The translations under genes were made by a program, and so were the position numbers. The notes beneath the pieces are model-generated. The model was not told the origin of the DNA. It did not search any database and was given only the letters and a program-made list of their open reading frames with translations. DNA of 64,000 bases from Lentzea albidocapillata subsp. violacea (GTDB lineage Bacteria; Actinomycetota; Actinomycetes; Mycobacteriales; Pseudonocardiaceae), in the NCBI RefSeq assembly GCF_900100275.1, contig NZ_FNET01000008.1, positions 62,001 to 126,000 on the forward strand, read 5' to 3'. Positions 9,075 to 18,494 of this stretch are shown one piece after another. How positions within the stretch are numbered: position 1 is the stretch's first letter; every line of letters starts with the position of its first letter.

Positions 9075-10019
9075 TTAGCGGACCAGGTCCTTGCGGAGCT
9101 CCCGCGGCAGCGAGAACGTGATGCGCTCGTTCGCCGTGGTGATCTCCTCGACCTCGCCGTAGCCGTGGGACTCAAGGAACTTCAGCAGCTCCATCACCAG
9201 CAGGTCCGGCACCGACGCGCCCGACGTGACGCCGACGGTCTCGACGCCCTCGAGCCACGCCGGGTCGACCTCCTTGGCGTAGTCGATCAGGTAGGAGGCC
9301 TTGGCGCCGTGCTGCAGCGCGACCTCGACCAGCCGGACCGAGTTGGAGGAGTTCTTCGAGCCCACGACGAGCACCAGGTCGCAGGACGGCGCCATCGTCT
9401 TCACCGCGGTCTGGCGGTTCGAGGTGGCGTAGCAGATGTCGTCGGACGGCGGGTCCTGCAGATCCGGGAAGCGGTCCTTGAGCTGGCGGACGCGCACCAT
9501 GGTCTCGTCGACCGAGAGCGTCGTCTGCGACAGCCAGATCACCTTGGAGGGGTCGCGCACCTCGACGGTCGCGGCGTCCTCGGCGGTGTCGACGAGCTGG
9601 ACGTGGTCCGGCGCCTCACCGGCGGTGCCCTCGACCTCCTCGTGACCCTCGTGGCCGATCAGGAGGATGTCGTAGTCCTCCTTGGCGAACCGCACCGCTT
9701 CTTTGTGGACCTTCGTCACGAGCGGGCAGGTGGCGTCGATGGTGCGCAACGAGCGCTGCTCGGCCTCGGCGTGCACGGCCGGCGACACGCCGTGTGCCGA
9801 GAAAACGACGAGTGCGCCCTCAGGAACCTCGTCCGTCTCGTTGACGAAGATGGCGCCGCGGTCGGACAGCGTCTCCACGACGTACTTGTTGTGGACGATC
9901 TCCTTGCGCACGTAGACGGGAGCGCCGTACTTCTCGAGGGCGAGCTCGACCGTCTCGACGGCACGATCAACGCCCGCGCAGTAACCACGCGGCTTCGCCA
10001 ACAGGACTCGCTTGGGCAT
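9075..10019 (-). CDS. ispH: 4-hydroxy-3-methylbut-2-enyl diphosphate reductase
   Basis: IspH (LytB) catalyses the last step of the MEP isoprenoid pathway, reducing HMBPP to IPP and DMAPP with an iron-sulfur cluster. The 314-residue protein has the three cluster cysteines in their family contexts: [10 protein letters not shown] near residue 13, [15 protein letters not shown] near 97, and [11 protein letters not shown] near 195. The 'HGVSP' and '[10 protein letters not shown]' motifs are also present. I chose [14 protein letters not shown]; the open frame extends 11 codons further without family support. The product feeds prenyl synthesis, to which the Z-prenyl synthase 10 kb away also belongs. 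It diverges from the lipid-droplet-type gene, as in mycobacteria. Confidence 0.97.
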   Translation of the reverse strand: MPKRVLLAKPRGYCAGVDRAVETVELALEKYGAPVYVRKEIVHNKYVVETLSDRGAIFVNETDEVPEGALVVFSAHGVSPAVHAEAEQRSLRTIDATCPLVTKVHKEAVRFAKEDYDILLIGHEGHEEVEGTAGEAPDHVQLVDTAEDAATVEVRDPSKVIWLSQTTLSVDETMVRVRQLKDRFPDLQDPPSDDICYATSNRQTAVKTMAPSCDLVLVVGSKNSSNSVRLVEVALQHGAKASYLIDYAKEVDPAWLEGVETVGVTSGASVPDLLVMELLKFLESHGYGEVEEITTANERITFSLPRELRKDLVR

Positions 10020-10082
10020 GGCCCCAGGGTACCCAGGCCCGGTCCTAGGCATTTCAGACGCGGTTGCGGCAGGCTAGTACGC

Positions 10083-10577
10083 ATGAAGCCACTGCCACTG
10101 GGTGTCCGCATCGCCGCCGGCCTGGCGGTGACCGCCCTCGAACAGGCCCGCAAGCTGCCACAGCAGCTCGCCGGACTCCCGTTGACGGTGGTCAGCGAGG
10201 CGATGCAGCTGTCCATGCGCGTGCAGCAGCATGTGACCGAACTCGCCATCAAGGGCGACGACGTCCTCTCCGGACTGAGGCCGGTGGAGGAGGAACCGGA
10301 GTGGGCGACCTTCGACGACGAGGAGACGCCCGTCACGACTTCTCAGGAAACTCCCGCGGACGACCCGTGGGAGGAGGAAGTGCGCGCGATCGCCGAGGTT
10401 CCCGAGTTCCTGCCGATGTACGACGAACTGTCGATCGCCCAGCTGCGCGCCCGCCTGCGCAACCTCGACGCCGAGCAGCTCGAGGAGTTGCTGCGCTACG
10501 AGAAGGCGCACGAGTCGCGGCCTGAGTTCGTGGGCATGCTCAACCGCCGGATCGCGACGGTGAAGTCGCAGTCGTGA
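10083..10577 (+). CDS. Lipid droplet-associated protein (Rv1109c-like)
   Basis: The 164-residue protein starts [16 protein letters not shown] with an amphipathic or hydrophobic N-terminal helix, then a Glu/Asp-rich linker. It ends with a conserved block '[20 protein letters not shown]' that reads as a small helical domain. By sequence flavour and by its place between divergent ispH and xseA it matches the actinobacterial family annotated as lipid-droplet-associated protein (Rv1109c). Localisation to lipid inclusions is known for the family only; I infer it here. Its TGA overlaps the GTG of xseA as GTGA, so the two are coupled. Confidence 0.82.
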   Translation: MKPLPLGVRIAAGLAVTALEQARKLPQQLAGLPLTVVSEAMQLSMRVQQHVTELAIKGDDVLSGLRPVEEEPEWATFDDEETPVTTSQETPADDPWEEEVRAIAEVPEFLPMYDELSIAQLRARLRNLDAEQLEELLRYEKAHESRPEFVGMLNRRIATVKSQS

Positions 10578-11824
10578 GTGAAGCGAAATCCACGCCGGAG
10601 AACCCGTGGCCGGTGCGGACGGTCGCCCGCAAGCTGCTCGACTGGATCAACCGGCTCGGCGACGTGTGGGTAGAGGGTCAGGTCACGCAGCTCAACGCGC
10701 GCAGTTCCACGGCGTTCCTGACGTTGCGCGACCCGAGCGTCGACATGTCCATGTCGATCACCTGCAACGCCTCGATGATCCGCGAGCTGCAGCTCACCGA
10801 GGGCAGCAGGGTCATCGCGCACGGGAAGATCAGCTTCTACCCGAACCGCGGCACGCTCAGCCTCAGGGCGGACGACATCCGCGCCGTCGGCATCGGCGAG
10901 TTGCTGGCCCGGATGGAACGGCTGCGCAAGCTGCTGCACGCCGAGGGCCTGTTCGACCCGCGCCGCAAGCGCCGTCCCCCGTTCCTGCCGAACAAGATCG
11001 GCCTCATCACCGGCCGGGCGTCCGCGGCGGAACGCGACGTGCTCACGAACGCGCGGAACCGTTGGCCCGGCGCGCACTTCCGCGTCATCAACGTCGCCGT
11101 GCAGGGCCCGGCCGCCGTGACCCAGGTGATGACCGCACTGTCCACTCTGGAGCGCGACCCCGAGTGCGACGTGATCATCATCGCCCGCGGCGGCGGCAGC
11201 GTGGAGGACCTGCTGCCGTTCTCCGACGAGGCGCTGTGCCGTGCGGTCTCCTCGTGCCGCACGCCGGTCATGTCGGCGATCGGCCACGAACCGGACACCC
11301 CGCTGCTCGACCACGTCGCTGACGTGCGTTGTTCGACGCCTACCGACGCTGGCAAACGGGTGGTTCCCGATGTCGCTGAAGAGAGTGAACGCGTCCGGCA
11401 GATGCGCGATCGGGGCCGCCGCGCGCTGCACGGCTGGGTCGATCGAGAGCGCAAACTGCTCGACTCGCTGCGTTCCCGACCAGTACTTTCGGACCCTTAC
11501 GGCCCGCTGGAGCGCCGTGCCGAGGAAGTGCGGCGTTTTCGCGAGCAAGGTCGCCGGGCCGTCACGCAACGACTCGATCGGGAGGACGTCCACCTCTCGG
11601 GGACGAAAGCGCGCTTGACGACCCTCGGACCAGCCGCCACGCTGGCCCGCGGCTACGCCGTTGTGCAACTCGTCACACCTGACGGGCTCGACGGCGTGTT
11701 GCGTTCTGTCTCAGATGCGCCGAGCGGAACACAGCTACGGGTACGCGTCGTTGACGGAGCAGTGCGGGCCGCGGTGGTCGGCCCGGAAACCGACGGGGAA
11801 GGGGGAGGTACCGATGATGCGTGA
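10574..11824 (+). CDS. xseA: Exodeoxyribonuclease VII large subunit
   Basis: XseA is the catalytic subunit of ExoVII, a metal-independent nuclease acting on single-stranded DNA ends. The 416-residue protein has an N-terminal OB fold ([15 protein letters not shown], residues ~30-110), then the nuclease domain with '[12 protein letters not shown]' and '[16 protein letters not shown]', and '[17 protein letters not shown]'. The C-terminal coiled-coil arm binds XseB. Length is normal. It is the second gene of a tightly packed operon: GTGA overlap upstream and an 11-nt overlap with the next small gene. The start is fixed by the overlap. Confidence 0.96.
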   Translation: MSEAKSTPENPWPVRTVARKLLDWINRLGDVWVEGQVTQLNARSSTAFLTLRDPSVDMSMSITCNASMIRELQLTEGSRVIAHGKISFYPNRGTLSLRADDIRAVGIGELLARMERLRKLLHAEGLFDPRRKRRPPFLPNKIGLITGRASAAERDVLTNARNRWPGAHFRVINVAVQGPAAVTQVMTALSTLERDPECDVIIIARGGGSVEDLLPFSDEALCRAVSSCRTPVMSAIGHEPDTPLLDHVADVRCSTPTDAGKRVVPDVAEESERVRQMRDRGRRALHGWVDRERKLLDSLRSRPVLSDPYGPLERRAEEVRRFREQGRRAVTQRLDREDVHLSGTKARLTTLGPAATLARGYAVVQLVTPDGLDGVLRSVSDAPSGTQLRVRVVDGAVRAAVVGPETDGEGGGTDDA

Positions 11825-12158
11825 TGCCGTGTTCCTGCCCCTCACCATGGAGGCGGCCGGTTCCTGCGGCTCGGGCCTGCGCACGAAGGCGGAGGCGGCG
11901 AACCGCGCCGCGGCGGACTGCTGGACCGCCATGGTGGGCGACTGCGACACCACGGACCGCCGCACGCTGATCCTGACGTTGCACGACCTGAGCGAGGCCA
12001 CCGCGGGCACCGTGCAGTACCGGCGCGTCGCGGAGGCCGAGGCGCTCATCGACGAGGCGGTGCGAGAGGGTGACGGCGAGGAGTTCGCGGAGGCCCTGGT
12101 CGGCTACGACCTGGCCGTCGCGACCGTGCTGAGTCGTCTGAGGAGCCAATCCGCGTGA
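11814..12158 (+). CDS. Hypothetical protein between xseA and xseB
   Basis: This 114-residue protein is of no family I recognise. It begins [21 protein letters not shown] and is acidic and Ala/Glu-rich. It has two widely spaced Cys in the first half (GSCGSG, DCW..GDC) and a helical second half. A very strong ribosome-binding site (GGGGGAGG) lies 6 nt before the first of two adjacent ATGs. The gene overlaps the end of xseA by 11 nt and the start of xseB by 4 nt, so it is a genuine member of the operon and coding is convincing. A role linked to ExoVII is only suggested by this position. Confidence 0.75.
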   Translation: MMRDAVFLPLTMEAAGSCGSGLRTKAEAANRAAADCWTAMVGDCDTTDRRTLILTLHDLSEATAGTVQYRRVAEAEALIDEAVREGDGEEFAEALVGYDLAVATVLSRLRSQSA

Positions 12159-12388
12159 GTTCGGAAACCACCCAGAAGGACACTTCACCGGGTTACGAAG
12201 CCGCCCGCGACGAACTGGTCGAGGTGGTCCGCAAGCTGGAGGCCGGCGGCCTGTCGCTGGAGGACTCCCTGGCGTTGTGGGAACGCGGTGAAGCGCTCGC
12301 CAAGACTTGTGAGCAGCATCTCGCCGGCGCGCGCGAGCGAATCGATGCAGCTCTCGCTGTGGTCGAGGAGGACGTTTCCGAAGCCTGA
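12155..12388 (+). CDS. xseB: Exodeoxyribonuclease VII small subunit
   Basis: XseB is the small helical subunit of ExoVII. The 77-residue protein has the family core '[20 protein letters not shown]', then [16 protein letters not shown] with the conserved Leu-Trp-Glu-Arg-Gly. The GTG start overlaps the preceding stop as GTGA. Length is normal for the family. It completes a four-gene run from the lipid-droplet gene through xseA and the unknown 114-residue gene. Confidence 0.95.
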   Translation: MSSETTQKDTSPGYEAARDELVEVVRKLEAGGLSLEDSLALWERGEALAKTCEQHLAGARERIDAALAVVEEDVSEA

Positions 12389-12455
12389 TCCCATGCAAGG
12401 ATTCAGTTGCCGATCACAAAATCCGGCACGCTGAGTAGTCGCATGGAGGCGCGCA

Positions 12456-13496
12456 ATGGTGAACACCCCCGCGGAACGACGTCGCGAAGCCCCCGACCGG
12501 AACCTGGCATTGGAGCTCGTGCGCGTCACCGAGGCAGCGGCGATGGCCGCGGGCCGGTGGGTGGGACGCGGCGACAAGAACGGCGGCGACGGGGCGGCCG
12601 TCGACGCGATGCGCAAGCTCATCCACACCGTCTCGATGCGGGGCGTCGTGGTGATCGGCGAGGGCGAGAAGGACGAGGCGCCCATGCTGTTCAACGGTGA
12701 GGAAGTGGGCAACGGCGAGGGCCCCGACTGCGACGTCGCGGTCGACCCGATCGACGGCACCACGCTGATGGCCAAGGGCATGCCGAACGCGCTGGCCGTG
12801 CTGGCGGTGGCCGAGCGCGGGGCGATGTTCGACCCGTCCGCCGTGTTCTACATGGAGAAGCTCGCCGTGGGTCCGGAGGCGGCCGACGTCATCGACATCA
12901 CCGCGCCGCTCGCCGAGAACATCCGCCGCGTCGCGAAGGCCAAGCACAGCGACGTGTCCGACGTGAACGTCTGCATCCTCGACCGGCCCCGGCACGAGCA
13001 GATCGTGCAGGAGGTGCGCCAGGCCGGCGCCCGCATCCACTTCATCTCCGACGGTGACGTGGCCGGTGCGATCGCGGCCGCACGCCCCACGTCGGGCGTG
13101 GACATGCTCGTCGGCATCGGCGGCACTCCCGAGGGCATCATCGCCGCGGCAGCCCTCAAGTGCGTCGGTGGCGCCATCCAGGGCCGGTTGTGGCCGAAGG
13201 ACGACGAGGAGCGCGAGAAGGCGATCGGCGCGGGCCACGACCTGTCCCGTGTGCTCACCACGAACGATCTCGTCTCGGGCGACAACGTCTTCTTCTGCGC
13301 CACGGGCGTGACCGACGGCGACCTCCTGCGCGGCGTGCACTACCGGGCGGGCGGCTGCACCACCCAGTCGATCGTCATGCGCTCCAAGTCCGGCACCGTG
13401 CGCATGATCGACGGCTTCCACAGCCTGCACAAGCTGCGCGAATACGCCTCGGTGGACTTCGACCTGCCCGAGCACGTGCAGCAGCCGCTGCCGTAG
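12456..13496 (+). CDS. glpX: Class II fructose-1,6-bisphosphatase
   Basis: GlpX hydrolyses fructose-1,6-bisphosphate to fructose-6-phosphate and is the gluconeogenic FBPase of most actinobacteria. The 346-residue protein shows '[14 protein letters not shown]' and the metal-binding '[12 protein letters not shown]', followed by '[17 protein letters not shown]' and '[13 protein letters not shown]'. The ATG follows a GGAGG sequence at good spacing. The gene lies 67 bp after xseB in the same direction. It precedes fumC by ~3.5 kb with a secreted-protein block inserted between them; in mycobacteria the two are adjacent as I recall. Confidence 0.97.
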   Translation: MVNTPAERRREAPDRNLALELVRVTEAAAMAAGRWVGRGDKNGGDGAAVDAMRKLIHTVSMRGVVVIGEGEKDEAPMLFNGEEVGNGEGPDCDVAVDPIDGTTLMAKGMPNALAVLAVAERGAMFDPSAVFYMEKLAVGPEAADVIDITAPLAENIRRVAKAKHSDVSDVNVCILDRPRHEQIVQEVRQAGARIHFISDGDVAGAIAAARPTSGVDMLVGIGGTPEGIIAAAALKCVGGAIQGRLWPKDDEEREKAIGAGHDLSRVLTTNDLVSGDNVFFCATGVTDGDLLRGVHYRAGGCTTQSIVMRSKSGTVRMIDGFHSLHKLREYASVDFDLPEHVQQPLP

Positions 13497-13513
13497 TTCT
13501 GTGAATCTGTGAA

Positions 13514-13561
13514 CCGTTAACGGACAGTCACCCTCCGAGTGACCCTAGTGACGAAGTCACT
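13514..13561 (+). promoter_or_regulatory. Cluster of inverted repeats upstream of protease gene
   Basis: Three palindromic units lie in 48 bp: CCGTTAACGG (13514-13523), GTCAC-N7-GTGAC (13527-13543) and the perfect AGTGAC-GAA-GTCACT (13547-13561). The last two share the half-site GTCAC. Downstream, a GC hairpin (about 13584-13609) precedes the AGGAAAGG ribosome-binding site. This looks like a multi-site operator for the secreted protease; the regulator is unknown. Confidence 0.5.
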
Positions 13562-13625
13562 TTCGTCCTTAGTTTCCGACCTGACCCCGGCAACCCTGCG
13601 CCGGGTTCAGGAAAGGAAATCAACG

Positions 13626-14396
13626 ATGAGGGCACGTTCGTTGTTCTCCGCAGTCGTCGTGGCCGCGGGCGCTCTGCTCGCCTCTGCCGCAGCGGCCACC
13701 GCGGCTCCGGCTCCCACCGCTGACGGCGACGTCTCGCCGATGATCGTCGGCGGCACCAACGCCACGCAGGTCTACTCCTGGATGGTCTCGCTGCAGAGCA
13801 CCTCCGGCAGCCACTTCTGCGGCGGCACGCTGATCAAGGCCAACTGGGTCGTGACGGCGAAGCACTGCGTCCAGGGCCGGTCCGCGTCGTCGGTCCGCAC
13901 CCGCATCGGCACGACCAACCGCACCAGCGGCGGCACGGTGACCGGTGCGTCCCGGATCATCAACCACCCGTCCGCAGACCTGGCGCTCGTACAGCTCAAC
14001 ACCTCGGTCAGCCAGGCTCCCGCGGCCGTGTCGGCCACGTCCGGCCCGGTCGGCACCGCGACCCGCATCATCGGCTGGGGCCAGACCTGCCCGACCCGTG
14101 GCTGTGGCGGTGCTCCGATCACCCTGCAGGAGCTCAACACCTCGATCGTGACGGACAGCCGTTGCTCCGGCATCAGGGCCGCCTCGGAGATCTGCACCAA
14201 CAACACCGGTGGCAACAAGGGTGCCTGCTACGGCGACTCGGGTGGCCCGCAGGTGAAGTCGGTCAGTGGCCGCTGGGAGCTCATCGGCGCGACCAGCCGC
14301 TCCGGTGGCGGCGCGACCTGCGCGACCGCTCCGTCGATCTACGTGGACGTCCCCTACTACCGCTCGTGGATCAGGCAGTACGCCGGCACCGTGTGA
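13626..14396 (+). CDS. Secreted trypsin-like serine protease (S1)
   Basis: This is a 256-residue secreted chymotrypsin-fold protease. A signal peptide ([20 protein letters not shown]...AAA) is followed by a short propeptide and the mature N-terminus MIVGG, as in zymogen-activated trypsins. The catalytic triad is visible: His in TAKHC, Asp in SADLALV, Ser in GDSGGP. Paired cysteines for the usual disulfides are present. I chose the ATG just after the AGGAAAGG ribosome-binding site; the frame is open 29 codons upstream through the operator cluster. It probably has an extracellular role in nutrient release or development, as in streptomycetes. It is expressed as a single gene with its own terminator. 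Confidence 0.93.
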   Translation: MRARSLFSAVVVAAGALLASAAAATAAPAPTADGDVSPMIVGGTNATQVYSWMVSLQSTSGSHFCGGTLIKANWVVTAKHCVQGRSASSVRTRIGTTNRTSGGTVTGASRIINHPSADLALVQLNTSVSQAPAAVSATSGPVGTATRIIGWGQTCPTRGCGGAPITLQELNTSIVTDSRCSGIRAASEICTNNTGGNKGACYGDSGGPQVKSVSGRWELIGATSRSGGGATCATAPSIYVDVPYYRSWIRQYAGTV

Positions 14397-14427
14397 ACTG
14401 ACCCGGTAGATCGGTAAACGCATTCCG

Positions 14428-14462
14428 AGGTCCGTCTCCCAACTGTTACGGGAGGCGGACCT
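14428..14462 (+). terminator. Hairpin terminator after protease gene
   Basis: A 13-bp stem with one G-T pair (AGGTCCGTCTCCC / GGGAGGCGGACCT) and a 9-nt loop lies 32 bp beyond the stop codon of the protease gene. Confidence 0.75.
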
Positions 14463-14532
14463 TCGCGTTGCAACCTGAGCACACCTCCCGTCGTCTACTT
14501 CGGCAAGGGATGGAACAACCAGGGGGTACGCG

Positions 14533-15054
14533 ATGCGGATGCTGCTAGTGGCGGTCGCGTTGATGTCGGTGGCGGGATGCGCGCAGGGGGCCGTGAGGGC
14601 CGAGACACCGGCGGCGCCACCGCATTCGTCGTCTGCGGCGCCTTCTTCCGAGGCACCGCCTTCCACGCCGCCCGCCCCGCCGCCACCCCCTCCTGTGGTG
14701 AAGCCGACGCCGTGCACCATCAGCGACGGCGCGTGCATCCAGCTCTCCACGAACCAGTCGTGGGTCGTCCGGGGCGACAAGATCGTCTACGGTCCGACGC
14801 CGATCACCCACGGCCGCAAGGGCTTCGAGACGCCGCTCGGCAACTTCCCGGTGCTGCGCAAGGTGAAGGACGAGTGGAGCCGGCCGTACAACGCGCCGAT
14901 GCCGTGGTCGACGTACTTCACCGAGAGCGGCATCGCGTTCCACGAGGGCTCGCTGACCGATCCGTCGCACGGCTGCATCCACCTGGACCCGCCGTCGGCG
15001 AAGTACTACTTCAACAACCTTTCGATTGGCGACACCGTCCAAGTGGTCTCATGA
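14533..15054 (+). CDS. L,D-transpeptidase lipoprotein
   Basis: This is a 173-residue lipoprotein with a YkuD catalytic domain. The N-terminus carries a signal with a lipobox (SVAGC, Cys at about residue 16), followed by a Pro/Ser/Ala-rich linker. The catalytic core ends in 'AFHEGSLTDPSHGCIHLD', giving the conserved His...SHGC active site. YkuD enzymes make or modify 3-3 cross-links in peptidoglycan. An AGGGGG ribosome-binding site precedes the ATG. It is the first of three tandem paralogues and the only one with a lipobox and linker, so this copy is probably membrane-anchored. The domain is short and lacks the Ig-like modules of mycobacterial Ldts. Confidence 0.88.
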   Translation: MRMLLVAVALMSVAGCAQGAVRAETPAAPPHSSSAAPSSEAPPSTPPAPPPPPPVVKPTPCTISDGACIQLSTNQSWVVRGDKIVYGPTPITHGRKGFETPLGNFPVLRKVKDEWSRPYNAPMPWSTYFTESGIAFHEGSLTDPSHGCIHLDPPSAKYYFNNLSIGDTVQVVS

Positions 15055-15063
15055 TCATCAACC

Positions 15064-15471
15064 ATGAGAGTTCTGGCCGTCACGGCCCTGTTCCTGCTTG
15101 GCTTCGCGCTGCCCGCGCAGGCTTCCGGCTGTACCGTCCACAACGGAGCCTGCGTGCAGAAGCACACGAACCTGGCGTGGCTCGTCACCAACGGCGTGAC
15201 GAGCTACGGCCCGGTCCGGATCAGCCACGGCAAGCCGGGCTTCGGCACACCCGTCGGCAACTTCCCGGTGCTGCGCAAGGTGAAGAACGACTGGAGCGTC
15301 CCCTACAACGGCCCGATGCCCAACGCCGTCTACTTCACCGCCGACGGCGTGGCGTTCCACCAGGGCGACCTGAACTCCCAGTCGCACGGCTGCGTGCGCC
15401 TCACCTGGAACGACTCCGAGGTCTTCTACAACAACCTGTTCCCCGGCGAGCGCATCCAGGTCCTTCCATAA
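15064..15471 (+). CDS. Small secreted L,D-transpeptidase
   Basis: The 135-residue protein is a signal peptide (MRVLAVTALFLLGFALPAQA) plus a bare YkuD domain. The active-site string is 'AFHQGDLNSQSHGCVRLTW'. It lies 9 bp after the lipoprotein paralogue, so it is in the same operon. It is clearly a close duplicate of the next gene (shared GCTVHNGAC.QKHTN.AWLV block after the signal peptide). It should act on peptidoglycan stems outside the membrane. The substrate is not deducible; a third-copy paralogue may differ in timing or location. Confidence 0.88.
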   Translation: MRVLAVTALFLLGFALPAQASGCTVHNGACVQKHTNLAWLVTNGVTSYGPVRISHGKPGFGTPVGNFPVLRKVKNDWSVPYNGPMPNAVYFTADGVAFHQGDLNSQSHGCVRLTWNDSEVFYNNLFPGERIQVLP

Positions 15472-15527
15472 GGTGACGATTGAAATCACCCCATAGTGGC
15501 TACTCCACTACCGAGAGGTGATGTGAG

Positions 15528-15938
15528 ATGCGAGTTCTGATCGCGACGGTGCTCCTGATCCTCGGCTTCGCGGTCCCCGCACAGGCTCAGGCGGGATGCA
15601 CCGTCCACAACGGAGCGTGCCTGCAGAAGCACACGAACCAGGCGTGGCTGGTCTTCAACGGCAAAACGAGCTACGGGCCGGTCACCATCAGCCACGGCAA
15701 GCCGGGGTACGAGACCCCGGTGGGCATGTTCTCGGTGCTGCGCAAGGTGAAGAACGACTGGAGCGTCCCCTACAACGGCCCGATGCCGAACGCGGTGTAC
15801 TTCACCACGAACGGTATCGCGTTCCACCAGGGTGACACTGCCGTCCAGTCCCACGGGTGCATCCGGATGTCCGTGGATGCGTCGCTCGTGTTCTACGACA
15901 ACCTGATGATCGGCGAGCAGGTGCAGGTGCTGCCGTAA
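15528..15938 (+). CDS. Small secreted L,D-transpeptidase
   Basis: The third tandem copy encodes 136 residues with a signal peptide and a YkuD domain containing 'AFHQGDTAVQSHGCIRMSV'. Reading the two side by side, most residues after the signal peptide match the preceding gene, which implies a recent duplication. The ATG has an upstream GAGAGGTGATGTG stretch as ribosome-binding site. The gap to the previous stop is 56 bp, so it may also have its own promoter. A strong terminator follows. Confidence 0.88.
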   Translation: MRVLIATVLLILGFAVPAQAQAGCTVHNGACLQKHTNQAWLVFNGKTSYGPVTISHGKPGYETPVGMFSVLRKVKNDWSVPYNGPMPNAVYFTTNGIAFHQGDTAVQSHGCIRMSVDASLVFYDNLMIGEQVQVLP

Positions 15939-15944
15939 CTCGCC

Positions 15945-15984
15945 GCTGGAAGGCCTGACCGGGTTCCCGGCCGGGCCTTCCAGC
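15945..15984. terminator. Bidirectional hairpin terminator
   Basis: A perfect 11-bp stem (GCTGGAAGGCC and its complement) with an 18-nt GC-rich loop lies between the last L,D-transpeptidase gene and the convergent reductase gene. Confidence 0.75.
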
Positions 15985-16028
15985 ACTTCGCGCGTTTCAT
16001 CGTGAGCAACCGTCGTCGGGCGCGCGCG

Positions 16029-16997
16029 TCAGCTGCCGTCGCTCGAATGCCCCGGGAACAGGTGCGCCGACGGGTTGAGCGCCACCGCGATGTTGTTGAC
16101 CGCGGTCGCCGCCTCCCCGAACCCCGTCGCGATGAGCTTGACCTTGCCGGGGTACTGCGCGACGTCGCCCGCCGCGTAGATCCTGTCCAGCTTGGTCTTC
16201 ATGGTGGAGTCGACGAGCACCGCGCGGTGGTCGAGCTCGAGCCCCCACGACTCGATCGGCCCGAGGTCCGCGGTGAACCCGAGGGCAGCGACGACCGTCT
16301 GCGCGGGCAACGTCCGCGCGTCGCCACCCTTGACCTTGATGTCCACTTCGGACAGTGGCTCGCCGCGCAACGCCAGCACCTCGGCGTCGGTGATGATCTC
16401 CACGCCCAGCTCCCGCACCTGCCGCACGGTGGCCGCGTGCGCGCGGAAGCTGGCCCTGCGGTGCACGATCTTGACGCTCGCGGCGATCGGGTGCAGTGCC
16501 AGCGCCCAGTCGAACGCCGAGTCGCCACCGCCCACGATCACCACGTGCTGCCCGGCGTGTTCGGCCAGCACCGGCACGAAGTGGACCATGCCGCGTCCCA
16601 GCCGGCCGTCGCCGGCGGGCAGCGGGCGCGGATTGAACTCGCCCATGCCCGCCGTGATCAGCACGGCCCTGGTGGTGATGGAGGAACCGTCCGCGAGCCC
16701 GACCCGCAGACCGTCCTCAATGGACTCACAGGTACGTGCCTGCCGGCCGAGCAGGTAGGTCGGCTTGAACTGCGCGGCCTGCTCCACGAGTCCGTTGACG
16801 AGGTCACGTCCCCGCACGGCGGGGAACCCGGCCACATCGAAAATCATCTTCTCCGGATACATCGCCGTGATCTGGCCGCCCGGTTCCGGCAGAGCGTCGA
16901 CCACTGCGACGTTCATTTCCCGGAAGCCCGCGTAGTAAGCGGCGAACAACCCCGTGGGACCAGCTCCCACGACGAGGAGGTCGACGTCACGCTCCAT
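16029..16997 (-). CDS. Ferredoxin/thioredoxin-type NAD(P)H reductase
   Basis: This 322-residue flavoprotein is of the thioredoxin-reductase-like ferredoxin-NADP reductase type. The FAD-binding GxGxxG is in 'LVVGAGPTGLFAAYYAG' near residue 7, and 'LPEPGGQITAMYPEK' follows. The NADPH-binding second Rossmann motif is 'VVIVGGGDSAFDWAL' near residue 155, and the C-terminal FAD motif 'IYAAGDVAQYPGKV' is present. No CxxC redox motif is seen in the NADPH domain, which argues for FNR (YumC-like) and against true thioredoxin reductase. The start ATG at MERDVDLLVVGAG was chosen; a long open extension upstream is antisense to fumC. It diverges from fumC with a 63-bp gap. Confidence 0.87.
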   Translation of the reverse strand: MERDVDLLVVGAGPTGLFAAYYAGFREMNVAVVDALPEPGGQITAMYPEKMIFDVAGFPAVRGRDLVNGLVEQAAQFKPTYLLGRQARTCESIEDGLRVGLADGSSITTRAVLITAGMGEFNPRPLPAGDGRLGRGMVHFVPVLAEHAGQHVVIVGGGDSAFDWALALHPIAASVKIVHRRASFRAHAATVRQVRELGVEIITDAEVLALRGEPLSEVDIKVKGGDARTLPAQTVVAALGFTADLGPIESWGLELDHRAVLVDSTMKTKLDRIYAAGDVAQYPGKVKLIATGFGEAATAVNNIAVALNPSAHLFPGHSSDGS

Positions 16998-17060
16998 GAG
17001 TGGTGCCCTTCTGCCAGTGGTGGGTGGCAGTGCTGTGATCGACGATAGAGACTCGGAGGT

Positions 17061-18455
17061 ATGTCTGAACAGGAGTACCGCGTCGAGCACGACACGATGG
17101 GTGAGGTCCGCGTGCCGATCGACGCATTGTGGCGCGCCCAAACACAACGCGCGGTCGAGAACTTCCCGATTTCCGGTCGAGGCCTGGAACGCGCCCAGAT
17201 CAGGGCACTGGGCCTGCTCAAGGCGGCGACGGCCAGGGTGAACGCCCGGCTCGGCGTACTCGACGCGGACCTGGCCTCCGCCATCGCCACGGCAGCCGAC
17301 GAGGTAGCCGGCGGCCAGTGGGACGCCCATTTCCCGGTCGACGTCTTCCAGACGGGTTCCGGCACGTCCTCGAACATGAACGCCAACGAGGTCATCGCCA
17401 CCCTCGCCACTCGCGCACTGGGCCGCGACGTGCACCCGAACGACCACGTCAACGCCTCGCAGTCGTCCAACGACACGTTCCCGACGACGCTGCGCGTGGC
17501 CGCCACCGAGGCCGTGATGACCGACGTGATCCCGTCGCTCGAACACCTCCTGGGCGTCCTGGAGTCACGCGCCGCCGAATGGTCCGACCTGGTCAAGTCG
17601 GGCCGCACGCACCTCATGGACGCCGTCCCGATCACCCTGGGCCAGGAGGCCGGCGCCTGGGCGGCCCAGGTCCGCTACTCCGTCGAACGCCTGCAGGCCT
17701 CCATCCCGCGCCTCGCCGAACTGCCGATCGGCGGCACCGCGGTGGGCAGCGGCCTGAACGCCCCCGAGGGCTTCGGCGCGGCGGTGGCGGCAGAACTGGC
17801 CAAGGCCACCGACCTGCCACTGGTGGAGGCCCGCGACCACTTCGAGGCCCAGGCCACCCAGGACGGCGTCGTCGAGATCTCCGGCCAGCTCCGCGCGTCG
17901 GCCGTGGCCCTGTTCAAGATCGCCAACGACCTCCGCTGGCTGGGCTCGGGCCCCCGCACCGGCCTCGGCGAACTGGCGCTGCCCGACCTCCAGCCGGGCA
18001 GCTCGATCATGCCGGGCAAGGTCAACCCGGTGATCTCCGAAGCCACGATGATGGTCGTCGCGCAGGTCATCGGCAACGACGCCACCGTCGCGTTCGCCGG
18101 TTCGCAGGGCAACTTCCAGCTGAACGTGATGCTGCCGGTCATCGCCCGCAACGTCCTGGAGTCGTCCCGCCTGCTCGCCGCCGTCGCCCGCCTGCTCGCC
18201 GACAAGGTCCTGGCGGGCACCGAACCGCAGGTGGCGCGGATGAGCGAGTACGCCGAGTCGTCCCCGTCCATCGTCACGCCACTGAACCGCTACATCGGCT
18301 ACGAGGAGGCGGCGTCGATCGCGAAGCAGTCCCTGAAGGAGCGCAAGACCATCCGCGAGGTGGTGCTGGAACGCGGCCACGTGCCGGGCAAGCTCACCGA
18401 GGAACAGCTGGACGCGGCGCTCGACGTGCTGCACATGGCCCGCGGCGGCCGCTGA
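17061..18455 (+). CDS. fumC: Fumarate hydratase class II
   Basis: FumC interconverts fumarate and malate in the TCA cycle without an iron-sulfur cluster. The 464-residue length is typical. The family blocks are all present: '[15 protein letters not shown]' at the N-terminus, '[14 protein letters not shown]', '[14 protein letters not shown]', '[16 protein letters not shown]', and the signature '[12 protein letters not shown]'. It lies downstream of glpX after the inserted secreted-enzyme genes, matching the mycobacterial glpX-fum neighbourhood. Confidence 0.97.
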   Translation: MSEQEYRVEHDTMGEVRVPIDALWRAQTQRAVENFPISGRGLERAQIRALGLLKAATARVNARLGVLDADLASAIATAADEVAGGQWDAHFPVDVFQTGSGTSSNMNANEVIATLATRALGRDVHPNDHVNASQSSNDTFPTTLRVAATEAVMTDVIPSLEHLLGVLESRAAEWSDLVKSGRTHLMDAVPITLGQEAGAWAAQVRYSVERLQASIPRLAELPIGGTAVGSGLNAPEGFGAAVAAELAKATDLPLVEARDHFEAQATQDGVVEISGQLRASAVALFKIANDLRWLGSGPRTGLGELALPDLQPGSSIMPGKVNPVISEATMMVVAQVIGNDATVAFAGSQGNFQLNVMLPVIARNVLESSRLLAAVARLLADKVLAGTEPQVARMSEYAESSPSIVTPLNRYIGYEEAASIAKQSLKERKTIREVVLERGHVPGKLTEEQLDAALDVLHMARGGR

Positions 18456-18463
18456 CGATCGGA

Positions 18464-18490
18464 GGGGAGCTGTCCACCGGGCAGCTCCCC
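18464..18490. terminator. Hairpin terminator after fumC
   Basis: A perfect 9-bp stem (GGGGAGCTG with CAGCTCCCC) and a 9-nt loop lie 8 bp after the fumC stop and just before the end of the convergent gene, so it may serve both. Confidence 0.7.
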
Positions 18491-18494
18491 CTTC

